From Agelas oroides (lineage: Eukaryota; Porifera; Demospongiae; Agelasida; Agelasidae): DNA of 64,000 bases. Below the pieces are notes generated by a model. That model did not search any database. It worked only from the letters and a program-made list of their open reading frames with translations, and was not told where the DNA came from. Below are positions 24,950 through 35,926 of this stretch, in pieces; the first letter of the stretch is position 1; every line of letters begins with the position of its first letter. The translations under genes and the position numbers were made by a program. Location of the stretch: positions 21,158,824 through 21,222,823 of the forward strand of contig OX422184.1 in the NCBI GenBank assembly GCA_949130485.1, given 5' to 3'.

Positions 24950-25048
24950 CTTGATTTTAGCACGAAACGGATGCTCATCACAGCGTGCAGCTTCCCAACC
25001 ACTCAGCAACTTCATAGCTTCAAATTCACTCTGGTCAACAAAAGCCAT
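24950..25048 (-). CDS. Putative first coding exon module, copy 2
   Basis: On the minus strand it starts at ATG (25,046-25,048) directly after an in-frame TGA, runs exactly 99 bp and meets a GTGAGT donor (24,944-24,949). The 33 residues begin MAFVDQSEFEAMKLLSG, contain WEAARCDEHPFRAK and end in KIK. I do not recognise the family. It is the least damaged copy of the module. It lies on the same strand as the ankyrin exons, with exons at 18,468 and 9,443 downstream, so it could start a gene that contains those repeats. The ankyrin exon at 26,822 lies upstream and would then belong to a preceding gene. This linkage is inference. Confidence 0.5.
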
Positions 25049-26821
25049 TCACAACACTCTGAGGCTGCTGTCCGTTGCTTAGGACGCCATTTTCTAATTT
25101 TGTACGCATGCGAACACGAAGTCTTGTTCCCAGACCAAAGACCATGGTCATTGGTCTGGAAGCGAGACTAGTACACAAGCGAAATGGCCTGCGGGCAGTA
25201 CGCGTGGCTGGCACGGTCTTTCCCGGGTTCCCCCCGCGGCATTGGGCAAGGCTTATGAACACCACGTAGGTAAGGCGCTACCTACTTGTAGCTATACACT
25301 ACTCACAGCTTTAGAGAACTGTAAAGCTAGGATGGTCAGTTGTCAGTATGATATTTTTCTGTGCTGCAGCTGGTCAGTCATCATGACAACTGAATCATGA
25401 AATTTGTTTCACAAAGTTTGGTAGGGAGAGTGGTTGGCCCTTCATCAGGTTCTAGCTGCTATACCGGTATTACACATAATTATTACATGCCTGGAACCAC
25501 TACTAAACTGTCAACGCCGTTTCAAAAGTTCTGGTGTTGCAGTTACACTTGGTCTAACTGTAACTGAGAATAACATCAAAAAAGTACAGAAATAAGACTT
25601 AAAAAGCATTAAAAATGTAAAAGATGTAGGGATGGCATGCCAAAAAGTAGGCAAACAAGATAGGGATAATGCATGAAAGCAAAGGTCAACATATTGGCAA
25701 AGCCCCATCCCTACATCTTTTTCACACTACAGCTGATGCAATGCTGCTAGATCATATTAGCCTTGTTATGAGCCGGCATGTGGGAGAAGAAAAGGGCCTG
25801 GGGACGAGGCTAGAACCATGCCATATACTTTAAAGACACTATCACAAGTCTGCAGTTAGCCTCGTTTCCAGGTCGAACAGGCCTGGGGACGAGGCTAGTC
25901 TGCAGTCTACTCCAACTAACTGCTTAAGTTGTTGAAGAGGTTCCATATAACATAATGCTACCAAGGTCATACTAGCCTCCTTCCCAGACCACGTGGGAGG
26001 AGGAAGTGGCCTGAGAACAAGGCTACGGCCATGAACTGCCAGTGAAGGTTGTGAACTTGTGGTACGTTTTAGGAAGACCCCCATGCACTGTCTAACTGCA
26101 GTGTGAAAAAGATGTAGGGATGGCGCTTTGCCAATATGTTGACCTTTGCTTTCATGCATTATCCCTATCTTGTTTGCCTACTTTTTGGCATGCCATCCCT
26201 ACATCTTTTTACATTTTTAATGTTTTTTAAGTCTTTACACATACATTGCTCATGAAACAAGGCTTCCATCTTTTCACTGCAATTGAGCTACAGTACAATT
26301 TCTAATAATTTGTATACACCCTATTAATTCGTACACCCCTTTTACGGTAATTTATGTACTCTAATTTATTCATACACGTAAAAATGAAATTATTATTGTA
26401 TTGTTTGTACAGTGGAAGTACACACATTTGAGCACAAGCACTCTGAGTTGATGCAAATATGATGAGAGTGTTTCTAATGTTTACAAGTGCGAAAAATGCT
26501 CTTGGCTCTTGTTCTGATCATAGCCAGGTGTTTCCTTAACGTGCACTGACAACTGTGCTACAATTGCATGTAACACTCCCTACCATGGCCTATGCAGTGA
26601 CAGTTACAGCTTTTGGGTGGTACGTACATCCCATAGATGGTTGCTAATCTAGGCAGGCAGTGGTAAAGACTTAAATATCTTTATACAGTCAGGCACAAAA
26701 TTCATTACTTACTTAGTCTGATGCAGGTCATCCTTTATATGCCTATATACAGACATATACACAAAGGCTCACATCAGGCCTTTCATTGACACAGTGTGCT
26801 GACTGTAAATACAGCCCTCAC
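25049..26821. other. Upstream sequence and hairpin repeats
   Basis: The part 25,049-25,390 matches the region upstream of the module copies at 22,264 and 47,027 (inverted). Two inverted copies of a GATGTAGGGATGG hairpin repeat lie at about 25,590-25,730 and 26,108-26,235; further copies are at 45,600-45,850. Three CTCGTTCCCAG-type hairpins fall between 25,740 and 26,025. No gene. Confidence 0.55.
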
Positions 26822-26920
26822 CTTGTTCTGTAGGTCAGGGTCTGCTCCAGAGTGTAGAAGATCTGCCACAATGTCGGTATGACCCCCAAAACTAGCAGTC
26901 CACAGTGCCGTTATGCCAAC
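26822..26920 (-). CDS. Ankyrin-repeat exon (single 33-residue repeat)
   Basis: A 99-bp minus-strand exon with acceptor ACTTTAG (26,921-26,927) and donor GTGAG at 26,817-26,821, phase 0/0. It encodes one repeat with TALWTASFGGHTDIV, ADLLHSG and ADPDLQNK, a good ankyrin consensus including G-H in the second helix. Its first residues VGI differ from the D-G-x opening of the exons at 18,468 and 51,814, so it represents a different repeat of the array. The sequence just outside its donor recurs at about 6,480-6,550 and 40,130-40,200, but the exon is missing in those duplicates. Confidence 0.85.
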
Positions 26921-26989
26921 CTAAAGTGAATGTATACATAAGTAATCAGTTGTGAACGGGAAAAGTGTACAGAGACCTCTGTTACTTAC

Positions 26990-28630
26990 AAGTGTCTGAC
27001 TATACCAGTTTCTTGTGCAAGGGGCCCTGGTACAAGGCTATACAATCCCAGTTACCACACAACTCAGTGACCATGATTTACGGAAACAAACAGTGAATAT
27101 CAAATCAAAAGAAACGTTGGCATTCAGTTGACTGAAACTCCAATACTTCCTCATAGTACGTCTGTTAGTATTTTGGCCTATATAGTATTTACAACATAGG
27201 AAGGGATAACAATCTTCCTTGAAAGATTTCGAGTCTTTAATTGGAACAGCCAACTACTGATGTTTAACTTGTGAACGTATAGGCAACTGATCCTTTAGGG
27301 CCGAGAGCAGATACATCTGACATAGCACTGTTCTGTGGCTTCCCACTTGGCAATATTGTGTGACAAAGATGTTATTACTGGTAATTTTGCTGGTGTTCCC
27401 ATTCACTGAAACGGTAGTAATAAGGGCAGGCTAAGGTACTGGGCATCAGAGCAATTTTGTGGAGACAGATTGCCAGCAAGAATATCGAGTGGTACAAGTA
27501 GAAAGACTTGTCTTGCCTCCATTTTATGCCTATTTGGAGCAGTGCTCCCATTGTGAGTTACTGCAGGCCCATCTTCTCCAGTAACAGGGCAAACATCATC
27601 ATTCAAGAATGCAACAAATTGCTTTACAAAGATAGGAACAACCCGTCGTCTCACAAATGCACACTGTATAGTGAAGCCTATGAACGTTGAAACCATCCTC
27701 TCCCATCGCACGTAAACACATGGCTAGGTACGTATCTGGATGTGGTTGATAGGCGGGCCCATGATGCCAACTCAAAACGCAGGATTTTAAGTGTTTGTAG
27801 AGTGTATCTAGCACCTGTAGACAAGGCAGTTTTTCAACGCTTTGCACAGTTTGAAGGTATTTAGCATGAATAGAACAGCCTGGATCTGGAGAACTGGTGT
27901 TTTTTGTGGCAATAGACAGACAGATAGACAAACGTACTGACAGAAGTTGTTTTATTTAGCCATTCTGAGTTGTAAATATTGGCATTTTGCCATCATTCTG
28001 TCCCTCCAGGGACTATAAAATGGGGTTATAAAATTGTCGCAGAGGACTGAGGTAATGAGGGTAGGGTCATTGATAAAGGTTTCAAATTCTGACATCACCT
28101 TTGTGACACAGCAGTGAACACAATGAACAGTGGAGGTTTGTTCAGGAAAATTGAAGAACTAAACATTTCACATCACATCTGCAAATCCACAGTAATACAC
28201 AACAGTAGCTAGCTAGCTAGCTAGCCCGTGAATCCGCAGCACTACATGTTACCAAGGGTGCATCAAGCTGTCTTTTAGAGTAACATTTGTCCATACATGC
28301 CTGTTCCATCTATTCCATGCATAAACTTACACATGAACTTATGCATGAAGAAAACCATACCTGTATTATGCAATGGCACAGAACGGAGGATGATGCATGG
28401 AACATGCATGGAATGGTAGATCCATGTAGTCCATGTATTTTGCACGATACATGTATGGATCTACCACACTATATGTGCACATGTGCAGTTTAGCATTAAC
28501 CAAATGGATAAGGAATTACCCGCAGATGCACAAACATATTGTCCATAGACTACATGTACTGTAATAATGATCAATACCCACTCAATACACAAGAACATGC
28601 CATGCTGTGTTCTTGTGGTTTTGTAGCATA
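26990..28630. repeat. Segmental duplicate (partner 61,020-63,380)
   Basis: Matches 61,020-62,270 and then 63,010-63,380 with small indels. After the 6-kb insertion the match resumes at 34,711. An open frame of about 100 codons on the minus strand (27,403-27,711) is present in both copies (61,412-61,726) with similar translation. It resembles no known family and has no defined splice context, so I do not call it a gene. An AGCT repeat lies at 28,206-28,225. Confidence 0.8.
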
Positions 28631-28648
28631 TTAACTCTTTACCGACCA

Positions 28649-28712
28649 ATGACGCCGTACGGCGTCATGAGATTAATGTTCCCGTATGACCAATGACGCC
28701 GAACGGCGTCAT
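28649..28712. repeat. Two near-terminal 20-bp palindromes
   Basis: A perfect palindrome ATGACGCCGTACGGCGTCAT lies at 28,649-28,668, and a copy with one central change (GAAC for GTAC) at 28,693-28,712, 44 bp apart. They lie 15 bp inside the left end of the TTAA element, a position where transposase-binding sites often lie. The right end has no obvious counterpart. Confidence 0.75.
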
Positions 28713-29512
28713 GAGTACTTACCTGCCTTTGGGTGTTTCCCCCGGAAGATAGCGGTTTAGTACACACTGTACACGCGTCTAACAGTATTCATTACACCCA
28801 CCGGAAACTAGTCGTGAACATTTTTGATTGAAACTAGTACTTTGATGAGGCGGAAGTTGAATGTAGCGTAGCGTGTCGGGATACGCTAAATTCACCCGGT
28901 TTGAAACCTTATGAATAATTAATCAGTACGTTTAACCCCTTTGATACGAGTAAGCAAATGTCATGAAGAAAGCTATATCAGTCACAGAACAAGATTCACT
29001 TGACATGTGTTGGTCTTCTCCATCTCCTACAATACTGGCACTGAGATAGCAGGTAAGGCTGTTCTGGGAGGTGCTTTGAAATGGCCATTTTGAAGCCTCT
29101 GGGCATGGAATGGATCACCTGGCTATACATATACTGTCTATACATATTACTTTGCACGCCCTGCACTATGGGAATTTGCAAAAACGATGGTGAACACTAC
29201 AGAAACACAACATAAGTACCAGGCAAAGTTCAATTTGAGAGTTTGTGAATAGCAAAAGCCTGCCCCAAGTTGTAATGAGAGATCTTGTGACATTGTCGTA
29301 GTCTTGCCAGACTTTGTTGCGGACAGCAGTGCCTGCATAAAATTACATAAGGCCACCCCAAGTTGTATTTCTGTTTCTGCTCCTCCATTCTGGAGCATTT
29401 CAGAATTCCTGTATAATGAGCATGTGCAGAAGCAGTACTCACTGTAATTTAAAGGGACTTCTGTGCAGGTGTTTATCTTATATTTCCAGCCTACCTGCTT
29501 TAAAGCGTTCAC

Positions 29513-29828
29513 CTATAGAGCGTTTTCATCACGTGAACAAATTCTGTATACTAGAAATAAACCGCCATCTTGGTGTACAACTTGTACAGTATGCTATTAG
29601 CAGTATATCCAATATCGATTAAAAAACCCACAGGTAAGCATTTATATAGCTGTTTTAACTTATGTAGCAATGGTGTTTTGTCCAATTCAACACATATTAG
29701 AAACATTATAAGTATATCACTCATTTTGTGAAGAAGCTGCTATCTCATTGTACATGAACATGGCGGCTGTTTTCTGTTTTTCTTCGTAATCTCGAAGGTA
29801 ACGATGTCACATGAAAACGCTCTATATA
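29513..29828. mobile_element. About 315-bp miniature inverted-repeat element, nested
   Basis: The ends read TATAGAGCGTTTTCATCACG and ATGAAAACGCTCTATA, with further imperfect pairing inward (for example CCGCCAT / ATGGCGG). TA at both outer edges suggests a TA-type target duplication. Non-coding; nested in the 6-kb element. Confidence 0.65.
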
Positions 29829-29839
29829 AAGACTGCGTC

Positions 29840-30025
29840 ATGGATATTGGGACCCCCGATTTTGGGGACCCCCCATCGCCAAAGCTATATAGATTTGGGG
29901 ATCCCATTCCCAAATCTACATAGATATGGGGATCCCGTCCCCATATCTATGATAGATATCGGGACTCCCCATCCCAATATCAATGGTAGATATGGGGACC
30001 CCTACCTATATATCGGGGGGTTTTT
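29840..30025. repeat. Array of GGGATCCC/GGGACCC hairpins (left)
   Basis: Four or so consecutive modules, each an inverted repeat such as AGATATGGGGATCCC paired with CCCCATATCTA. A similar but weaker cluster lies at 31,025-31,105, on the other side of a coding remnant. Together they look like the subterminal regions of one nested transposon. Confidence 0.6.
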
Positions 30026-30282
30026 TGTTGTGCTATGGCTTTGGCTGTGCTTAACTGCATCATTTATGTCATTCACAATCATAAACATTGATGCTATCAA
30101 AGAGTAAAAGGAAAAGAAACTGCAATAGGTATAATAAATTACATGCACTACAAAACCACTGTTCTACACTATTGAGCATAGATCTAAGATTGATGCACCT
30201 AAGGTGATATACCACTCTCCGCAAGAGTCACAGCATACCATGTTGTCCCATGTCTCGGGCATTCGACAGGTACTAAACACTT

Positions 30283-30960
30283 CTATTTCATGAAATGGTG
30301 GGAAGTGCATCTGTTTAGGCTTATAGCCGATGGAGTGCGGGAAAGAAGATAGTTTCCTCTGGCGAAAGCATGGTATCTCATCTTCTGGTCAAACACAATT
30401 ATACTTACGTTATCTCCCAGAGCAGCATGGTACACATAAGCAATTGCAAATACACCACGATCTTTTGTGCCATGCTGTTGCTTGATGTTTGGCACATTCA
30501 CCACCAGGTGAGGGTTGAATCTTTCACCATGACATTCGTCATGGATGGACGAAATGATTTTCTTCTGCTGCTCTTGGTCTTCAATCACAAGCCTCGGTGT
30601 TGCAGAAATTGTCTTTCCTAGTCAAGAGAAAAGGATGCAGGTTTATATCATAGTTAATTGCTAGCCAATCGCCAAAAGTCATCGATCCTTCGCTAATTTT
30701 GGAAGTGATCGGTCGATGACTAGCCCAACAATGACATAAAATATACCTCCAATGTAGTAGAGATGCATCTCCTGTGTTTGGAAAAATTGTTTCCAAAGAG
30801 CGAGTTCGTCGTCTTTCTGGACTGTTTCGGGGTACTTTCCATGTTTGATGTAGCCGTAGATCTGTTGATAAGTGAATTTCCCCTCAGTTTCAGCTTCCAT
30901 TGCTTTAATTGATACATGTAGCTTCGAAGATAGCTTTTCCTACGGCCTACAGATTTCATA
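30283..30960 (-). pseudogene. Remnant of a Ginger-like integrase transposase with Ulp1-type peptidase
   Basis: On the minus strand, about 30,730-30,900 encodes FTYQQIYGYIKHGKYP followed by LYYIGG, which resembles the segment before the zinc finger of gypsy-like integrases in Ginger/KRBA2-type DNA transposons. In another frame, 30,283-30,590 reads IISSIHDECHG, like the start of an HHCC finger, and then runs straight into QQHGTKDRGVFAIAYVYH, like the C-terminal part of an Ulp1 (C48) cysteine peptidase. In such peptidases the residue after KD is the catalytic Cys; here it is Arg. The integrase core is missing, apparently by deletion. Some Ginger elements are known to carry Ulp1-like domains. No working product is expected. 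Assignment rests on motif recall only. Confidence 0.45.
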
Positions 30961-31024
30961 TCCTTGGGCTATTAGACTTCACTCAATCAGGGTACAACCG
31001 TTGACATCAATTGACATCAATTAA

Positions 31025-31105
31025 CAGCGGGTCCCTAAATCTACGCAGCAGTCCCCAAATTGACGTAGAATTAGGGACGGGGTCCCCATATCTACGGGTC
31101 CCCAA
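31025..31105. repeat. Cluster of GGGTCCC motifs (right)
   Basis: Contains GGGTCCCTAAATCTACG, AGTCCCCAAATTGACG and GGGGTCCCCATATCTACG in mixed orientation. It is the likely counterpart of the array at 29,840-30,025 across the integrase/peptidase remnant. Confidence 0.5.
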
Positions 31106-32454
31106 TAAGACAACGGAAATAGCATATTTTTGTGATCCTGGTAATGATACAGTTTTCTTATACAGTGATGAGTTTGTTGTACTGGTAAACGCATGATTGT
31201 TACTTGTGTTGCTGATGTACTGCCCATGTGCACAGTAGCAGGAAGTCCAGACCAGAAACAAAAGTACTACTTCGAATGGCATTACTGTTACTACATTATG
31301 ATCTCAGTGCACAGACAATTATAGTTGATTCACACTTTAACTTTACACAGAATAGTTACTTTTGTCCGGGTCCACCAAATTTTGGCTTGCTTGTTAACAC
31401 AAAACGGACGTCACCACAACCTTCCACTAAACACCCTTCACACCCCCTACATTTTGATATCTTCTCACCTATTAGCAGTAACAACTGTCTCCAGTGTGTG
31501 CATGTGACTTTCCTAATAAGCTGTAAAGGTTTCACTGGATTCCATATATCAGCTGTTGATGCTGCTGCCTCTATTCTGCCTCACCCTTAGCTTGATATGA
31601 GCATACAATGTAGTACTCTTAATGAGACCAACAGACAAAGGCACAAAGTCCCTGCCCATCGGAACAGGGCTTATATTCAAGCAGACTGCCTTTGTAAGGT
31701 AATGTAATCATATTGTAATACACTTCCGCTATCATTAGAGGCACAGGCGGCAAAATGCCAAGTGTTGGTAAATAGGACGTCTAGTGAAATAACACTTTGA
31801 TGAGTTGTACTTCTGCTAGCACTTATAAGCTACTTCACACTCCTAAAAGAGGCTGCTAAGAAGGCAAATACTGCCCCTGTCCTACTGAAATAGTGCCAGC
31901 AGCATCAATGCGCACATGTGTCACGCAATCTCCAGATTGCCTGTGCAATCTCGAGATTAGAACGCAATCTCGGGATTCTGAGAATGCGCAACGCAATCTC
32001 GAGATTGCGCAAATTCTCAGATAGCGCGGAACATATATACAGAAGTCAACATGCTTTTACAGTTTAATGACAGACACATGCATTCACTAAGAAAAGTTGC
32101 TACTTTTTATAGGCAAGAAGGGAGAACCTGGGAACAAGGCAAGGGGTGTGAAGGCTGTTTAGTGGAAGAGGACTGTCTCTTTTGTGCTGACAAGCCAAAA
32201 TTTTGCTGGACCCAAACAACAGAAACATTGTTGTCCAAAGAGTAAGTGTGAGCAAACAGTAATTGTCTGTGCACTGACACATTCACATAATTTTATTGCT
32301 GTCCGCAACAAAGTCTGGCAAGACTACGACAATTCACAAGATCTCTCATTACAACTTGGGGCAGGCTTGCTATTCACAAACTCAAATTGAACTTTGCCTG
32401 GTACTTATGTTGTGTTTCTGTAGTGTTCACCATCGTTTTTACAAATTCCCATAG
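31106..32454. other. Non-coding part of the 6-kb element
   Basis: No gene is recognised. Four copies of a 16-bp palindrome-like unit GCAATCTCGAGATTGC lie at 31,925-32,008 (described separately). The part 32,290-32,454 is the inverted partner of 29,170-29,340. Confidence 0.5.
31925..32008. repeat. Four iterated palindromic 16-mers
   Basis: Units at 31,925, 31,945, 31,964 and 31,993 follow GCAATCTCGAGATTGC; the fourth is a perfect palindrome and the others have one to three changes. The last sits in a larger stem, with TTCTGAGAAT before it and ATTCTCAGA after it (about 31,975-32,021). It could be a clustered protein-binding site. Confidence 0.65.
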
Positions 32455-33135
32455 TAGCGATATCGGAGTAAAAATTGAAATTAATTTATCACATTAGCAA
32501 CTATGATTTTTGAAAAGAGCATGAAACGGCGATTCTAACGGTACCAATATCATTAACTTTGAGTGCGTATAGCAGGTTGTATGAGCTTAGAAATGCAAGT
32601 GATTTGCAGAAAATTTATACGTCGTTTTTGCATGATTATGCGTCCGGTACATGTTCCGCAATTGAGATGAAACTCGCTGTGAAGGTTAGTCAGTACCAAT
32701 TCAGTCCAGTGAAGGTTGTGTAATGCCTGCACTAGGCTTGATAAACGCTTAAAAAACGGCGTTTTTCGGTTGTAAATAGTAGCATTTCCGCAGGAGTTGG
32801 ATCAAAGTTGCAATCAAAAACCTGCACTGTCCCCTTGGACAACCAGTCCGGTATGCAAAAATAGTTGTTCATCGTTGAATATTGAAAGTCATTGTCAGCA
32901 GGAGTACAAAGTCTGTTATTACCTCAAAAATGCACAGAAAAAGGATGAAATATGACGAAAAAAGTGCATGCATTCTTGACTAAGGCAGACATTTTCACAA
33001 AATTAGTAAATGCAAATGTACCTAAGCACCTAAGAAACCTCTGTACTCAATTTGATGCAGATATGTTGTAGCAATGTGTAGATATGGCCTCTGTAGACGA
33101 AAACTGGCTTACTTCTGGAGACTCTGACATCGCTA
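32455..33135. mobile_element. 681-bp nested element with 7-bp target duplication
   Basis: The ends TAGCGATATCGGAGT and ACTCTGACATCGCTA are inverted repeats with two mismatches. CCCATAG flanks both sides (32,448-32,454 and 33,136-33,142). The opposite arm of the host inverted repeat (around 29,165) is uninterrupted and carries the motif once, confirming insertion. No coding capacity; the superfamily is undetermined. Confidence 0.75.
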
Positions 33136-33396
33136 CCCATAGTGCAGGGCGTGCAAAGTAATATGTATAGACAGTATATGTATAGCCAGCTGATCCATTC
33201 CATGCCCAGAGGCTTCAAAATGGCCATTTCAAAGCACCTCCCAGAACAGCCTTACCTGCTATCTCAGTGCCAGTATTGTAGCAGATGGAGAAGACCAACA
33301 CATGGCAAGTGAATCTCGTTCTGTGACTGATATAGCTTTCTTCATGACAATTGCTTACTCGTATCAAAGGGGTTAAACGTACTGATTAATTATTCT

Positions 33397-34246
33397 TAGA
33401 GTACAGCTAACTCATTTCTAGTAATTTGATTGGTCAATGAGAGGTAACTAAATGTGATAGTTACCTCTTAGGAGGTAACTATCAGACTTGATAGTTACCT
33501 CCTACAGAATGTCCTGTAAACAATAATAGCAAACATTATCAACAATAATTAAAACTGTAGATTGTTATTGCATACAAACAATAAATACAAGGTTTAAACA
33601 GCGCAGCTGCATGACGGACATTGAGGTTGAACTTTGAACCGTCTTTCTTCCTCACTTCAAGTTCCTGAATTAAGCAGGTTAGCTAGCCAGTGCAGAAATT
33701 TCTGTGGCTGTAGCTAGGTCTGTTGGCGTCTGTAATATTCTTCTGTCTGTGTTGGCACCACAGCCTCATGTAGTAGTGTGTAACTGGTTTTTCGGTTACT
33801 ATAGACTGTCAGAGACACTTGGCAGCGCATCAGCCGTGTCTTCGTTGCAGCGCAAGGCCCGGCGGTGTCTTGGATAAAAGTGGAGCTCGTTAGTGGGAGT
33901 GGTGATTCCCGGAATCCAGCAGTTCTATGGTGGGCGTGGTGTGCCGCCGAGTGCGCTCGTCGGCGCGGGAGACCGTCGTTCGACGTGACTCCGTCGCCGT
34001 TGACGTTGCACCGTTTGAGAGCTGAAACACTACAGTTTCGTCAAAATCCATCGTTTTCAGTGACTTTGCGTCATATTTATAGCTGTTGCTATACTCTAAA
34101 TAAGTTAGACGCCTCGACCAATGGGAACTATGCGATTTATAGAAACCCTCGGGCCCTTATTAGCGCCCTCGCTACACTTGGGACGCTACAGCCTCGGGCC
34201 CTCGGGTTTCTAAATCGCGTAGTTCCCTTGGTCTCGGCGTCTATTA
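33397..34246. mobile_element. About 850-bp nested insertion of unknown type
   Basis: Interrupts the inverted arm: the left arm near 28,912 is continuous where this segment sits. It contains a triple inverted motif GATAGTTACCTCCT (33,456-33,503) and ends with a 138-bp hairpin. The part 33,410-33,720 resembles 49,660-49,935. Clear terminal repeats and target duplication are not seen. Confidence 0.45.
34106..34243. repeat. 138-bp hairpin repeat
   Basis: The ends TAGACGCC and GGCGTCTA, with long internal pairing (GGGAACTATGCGATTTATAGAA against TTCTAAATCGCGTAGTTCCC), form a near-complete foldback. A diverged copy lies at about 51,150-51,286. Non-coding. Confidence 0.65.
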
Positions 34247-34710
34247 TATAAGGTTTCAAACCGGGTGAATTTAGCGTATCCCGTAGCGTGTTGTGCTACC
34301 GCAATCGACCGGGCCGTGTTTGTCGCGACAGATCTCGAGAAGTATACAAGCTACGAAGATGCGATAAAAAGCAATGTATAGCTAAATGAAAGCTCTAACT
34401 TCGCTACAGATTTCAAAGGAAGCAGAACTGTAACATCCAAGGTACAGGCACCAGAACAGACCGAAGGTAGCAACTTCCGGTATAAAAAGTTCGGGTTTAT
34501 CTCCAAGCTTGTTCTTTAGTGGTAAGCTTCAGAACTACAGCGAAGCTAGGCAAAGCCTAAGGCTCTCCAATGTTTTTCACCAGAAGTCTGTAGCTGGTTT
34601 GCAACTGGAGATATAACACGGAGTATACAACATGTCGTCTAGGCCGCTTCCGGAATTCCTGTGTGGTCATTCACGTAATATTGCAATAATTTGCTACGAT
34701 CGGTAAAGAG

Positions 34711-35689
34711 TTAACCTCTGACCTGCTATGCAAACACAGAACCTGTCCCAAGATCCTTAACCATGAGTGTTCTTCCCAGCTTAAATTATACCACTATGTC
34801 ATTACCACCCTAGTATTACATAAGCTCCCAAAAATATGCCCCCCCCCCCCCCCCCCCCCCACCCCTTTTTACACACCACTTTGAGGCAAACGTTGGGAGA
34901 AGGTGTATGCTCAAATATTCAATTAGCATTGTTCATACACCACACACCCCACCAGGTTCCTCGTGATGTTACACACAAGAACAAAAATCACGACGGCTTC
35001 TGTGACTTTCTGGAAGAAAGTGTACTACAGAAATCCAATGTGACGCTTGTGTTGATACTAAGCCGAGAAGCATTGAAGTAACTTGCTTCATCAGTGATGA
35101 CATAGGAGGACCCGTGTAAGCTCGTACTGCAAGCAACAATAAGCTTCACAGTGGTGTCAACAAATGAGGCTGTAGTGATTTTGTGTACACATGATTATGA
35201 ACACACCCGACAATGCTCACTAAATAAATAATTAGAAGACACTTGCTATGGGGAATTCACACAAGTGAGAAATACTTATGCAAGAAATTTTTAGGAGGGC
35301 ATTTGCAAACAGGCAAGCATAGCAAAGAAGACAGCGGGAAATCAACATCTAAAATGAACACACTGCACTAGCACTGCTGCCAGCACTGATCCAATTCAAT
35401 TTACCTTGAACTTCTGAGCTCAGCGCTAAAGTTTTCTGGTAGCAGTACTTACCCCACAGACAAGTCAGAAACCTGAGCTTTATTTTTGGATGGTAAACAA
35501 CCCTTGTTTTAAAGAACTAGCCATCAAAGACTTTTCCATGAGTTTCATTTTTGTTAATGTCTACGACCACAAAAATATTGTAACGCTGAATTTTTCCCAA
35601 TTTACAGTAGTTCATAAATGTTATTGTGTTTACATATAGGTGCAAGAAATGCTCTAGACGCTTCACAAATTTGTAATGGTGTGGACATA
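34711..35689. repeat. Continuation of the segmental duplicate after the TTAA insertion
   Basis: The part 34,711-35,130 matches 622-1,040 and 63,383-63,800; 35,000-35,340 also matches 53,240-53,560; 35,345-35,515 matches 20,330-20,480. A run of about 22 C lies at 34,839-34,860. No gene. Confidence 0.7.
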
Positions 35690-35926
35690 ACAATAATGTG
35701 TATTGTACAAAACAACGTAAATGATATCACTATGGATTGTATATGGACATTGCCTATCACTATTCTGTGTGTATATTATCTATGCTTCCATCTTATTAAC
35801 GTGCTTCAGAGCAGCTCTGCTATACCAAATACCATGCCACAATGCATATGCATATGATAAAAATGACGTGATTTCTCAGGGTGGGTCTCAATGAGAAATC
35901 CTCTGGAAACCCAGTCCACAACATTT

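Larger units (their letters stand above)
28635..34710. mobile_element. 6.1-kb TTAA-flanked element (piggyBac-like), with nested insertions
   Basis: Flanked by TTAA at 28,631-28,634 and 34,711-34,714. The terminal inverted repeats are CTCTTTACCGA and TCGGTAAAGAG (11 bp, perfect). Uninterrupted paralogous sites at 622-625 and 63,383-63,386 show the insertion precisely and show that TTAA was duplicated. Inside are long inverted arms: 28,870-29,340 matches, inverted, three separated segments at 34,247-34,297, 33,130-33,395 and 32,290-32,460. No piggyBac transposase is recognised, so this copy is non-autonomous. TTAA specificity would also fit Kolobok. Confidence 0.85.

Noticed and set aside
29147-29512. 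121-codon minus-strand ORF in the 6-kb element as a transposase
   Set aside because: No DDD/DDE motifs or known transposase similarity are visible, and the inverted partner arm does not keep the frame.
33865-34251. 128-codon ORF
   Set aside because: It runs through a 138-bp foldback and an unclassified insertion; there is no recognisable domain.
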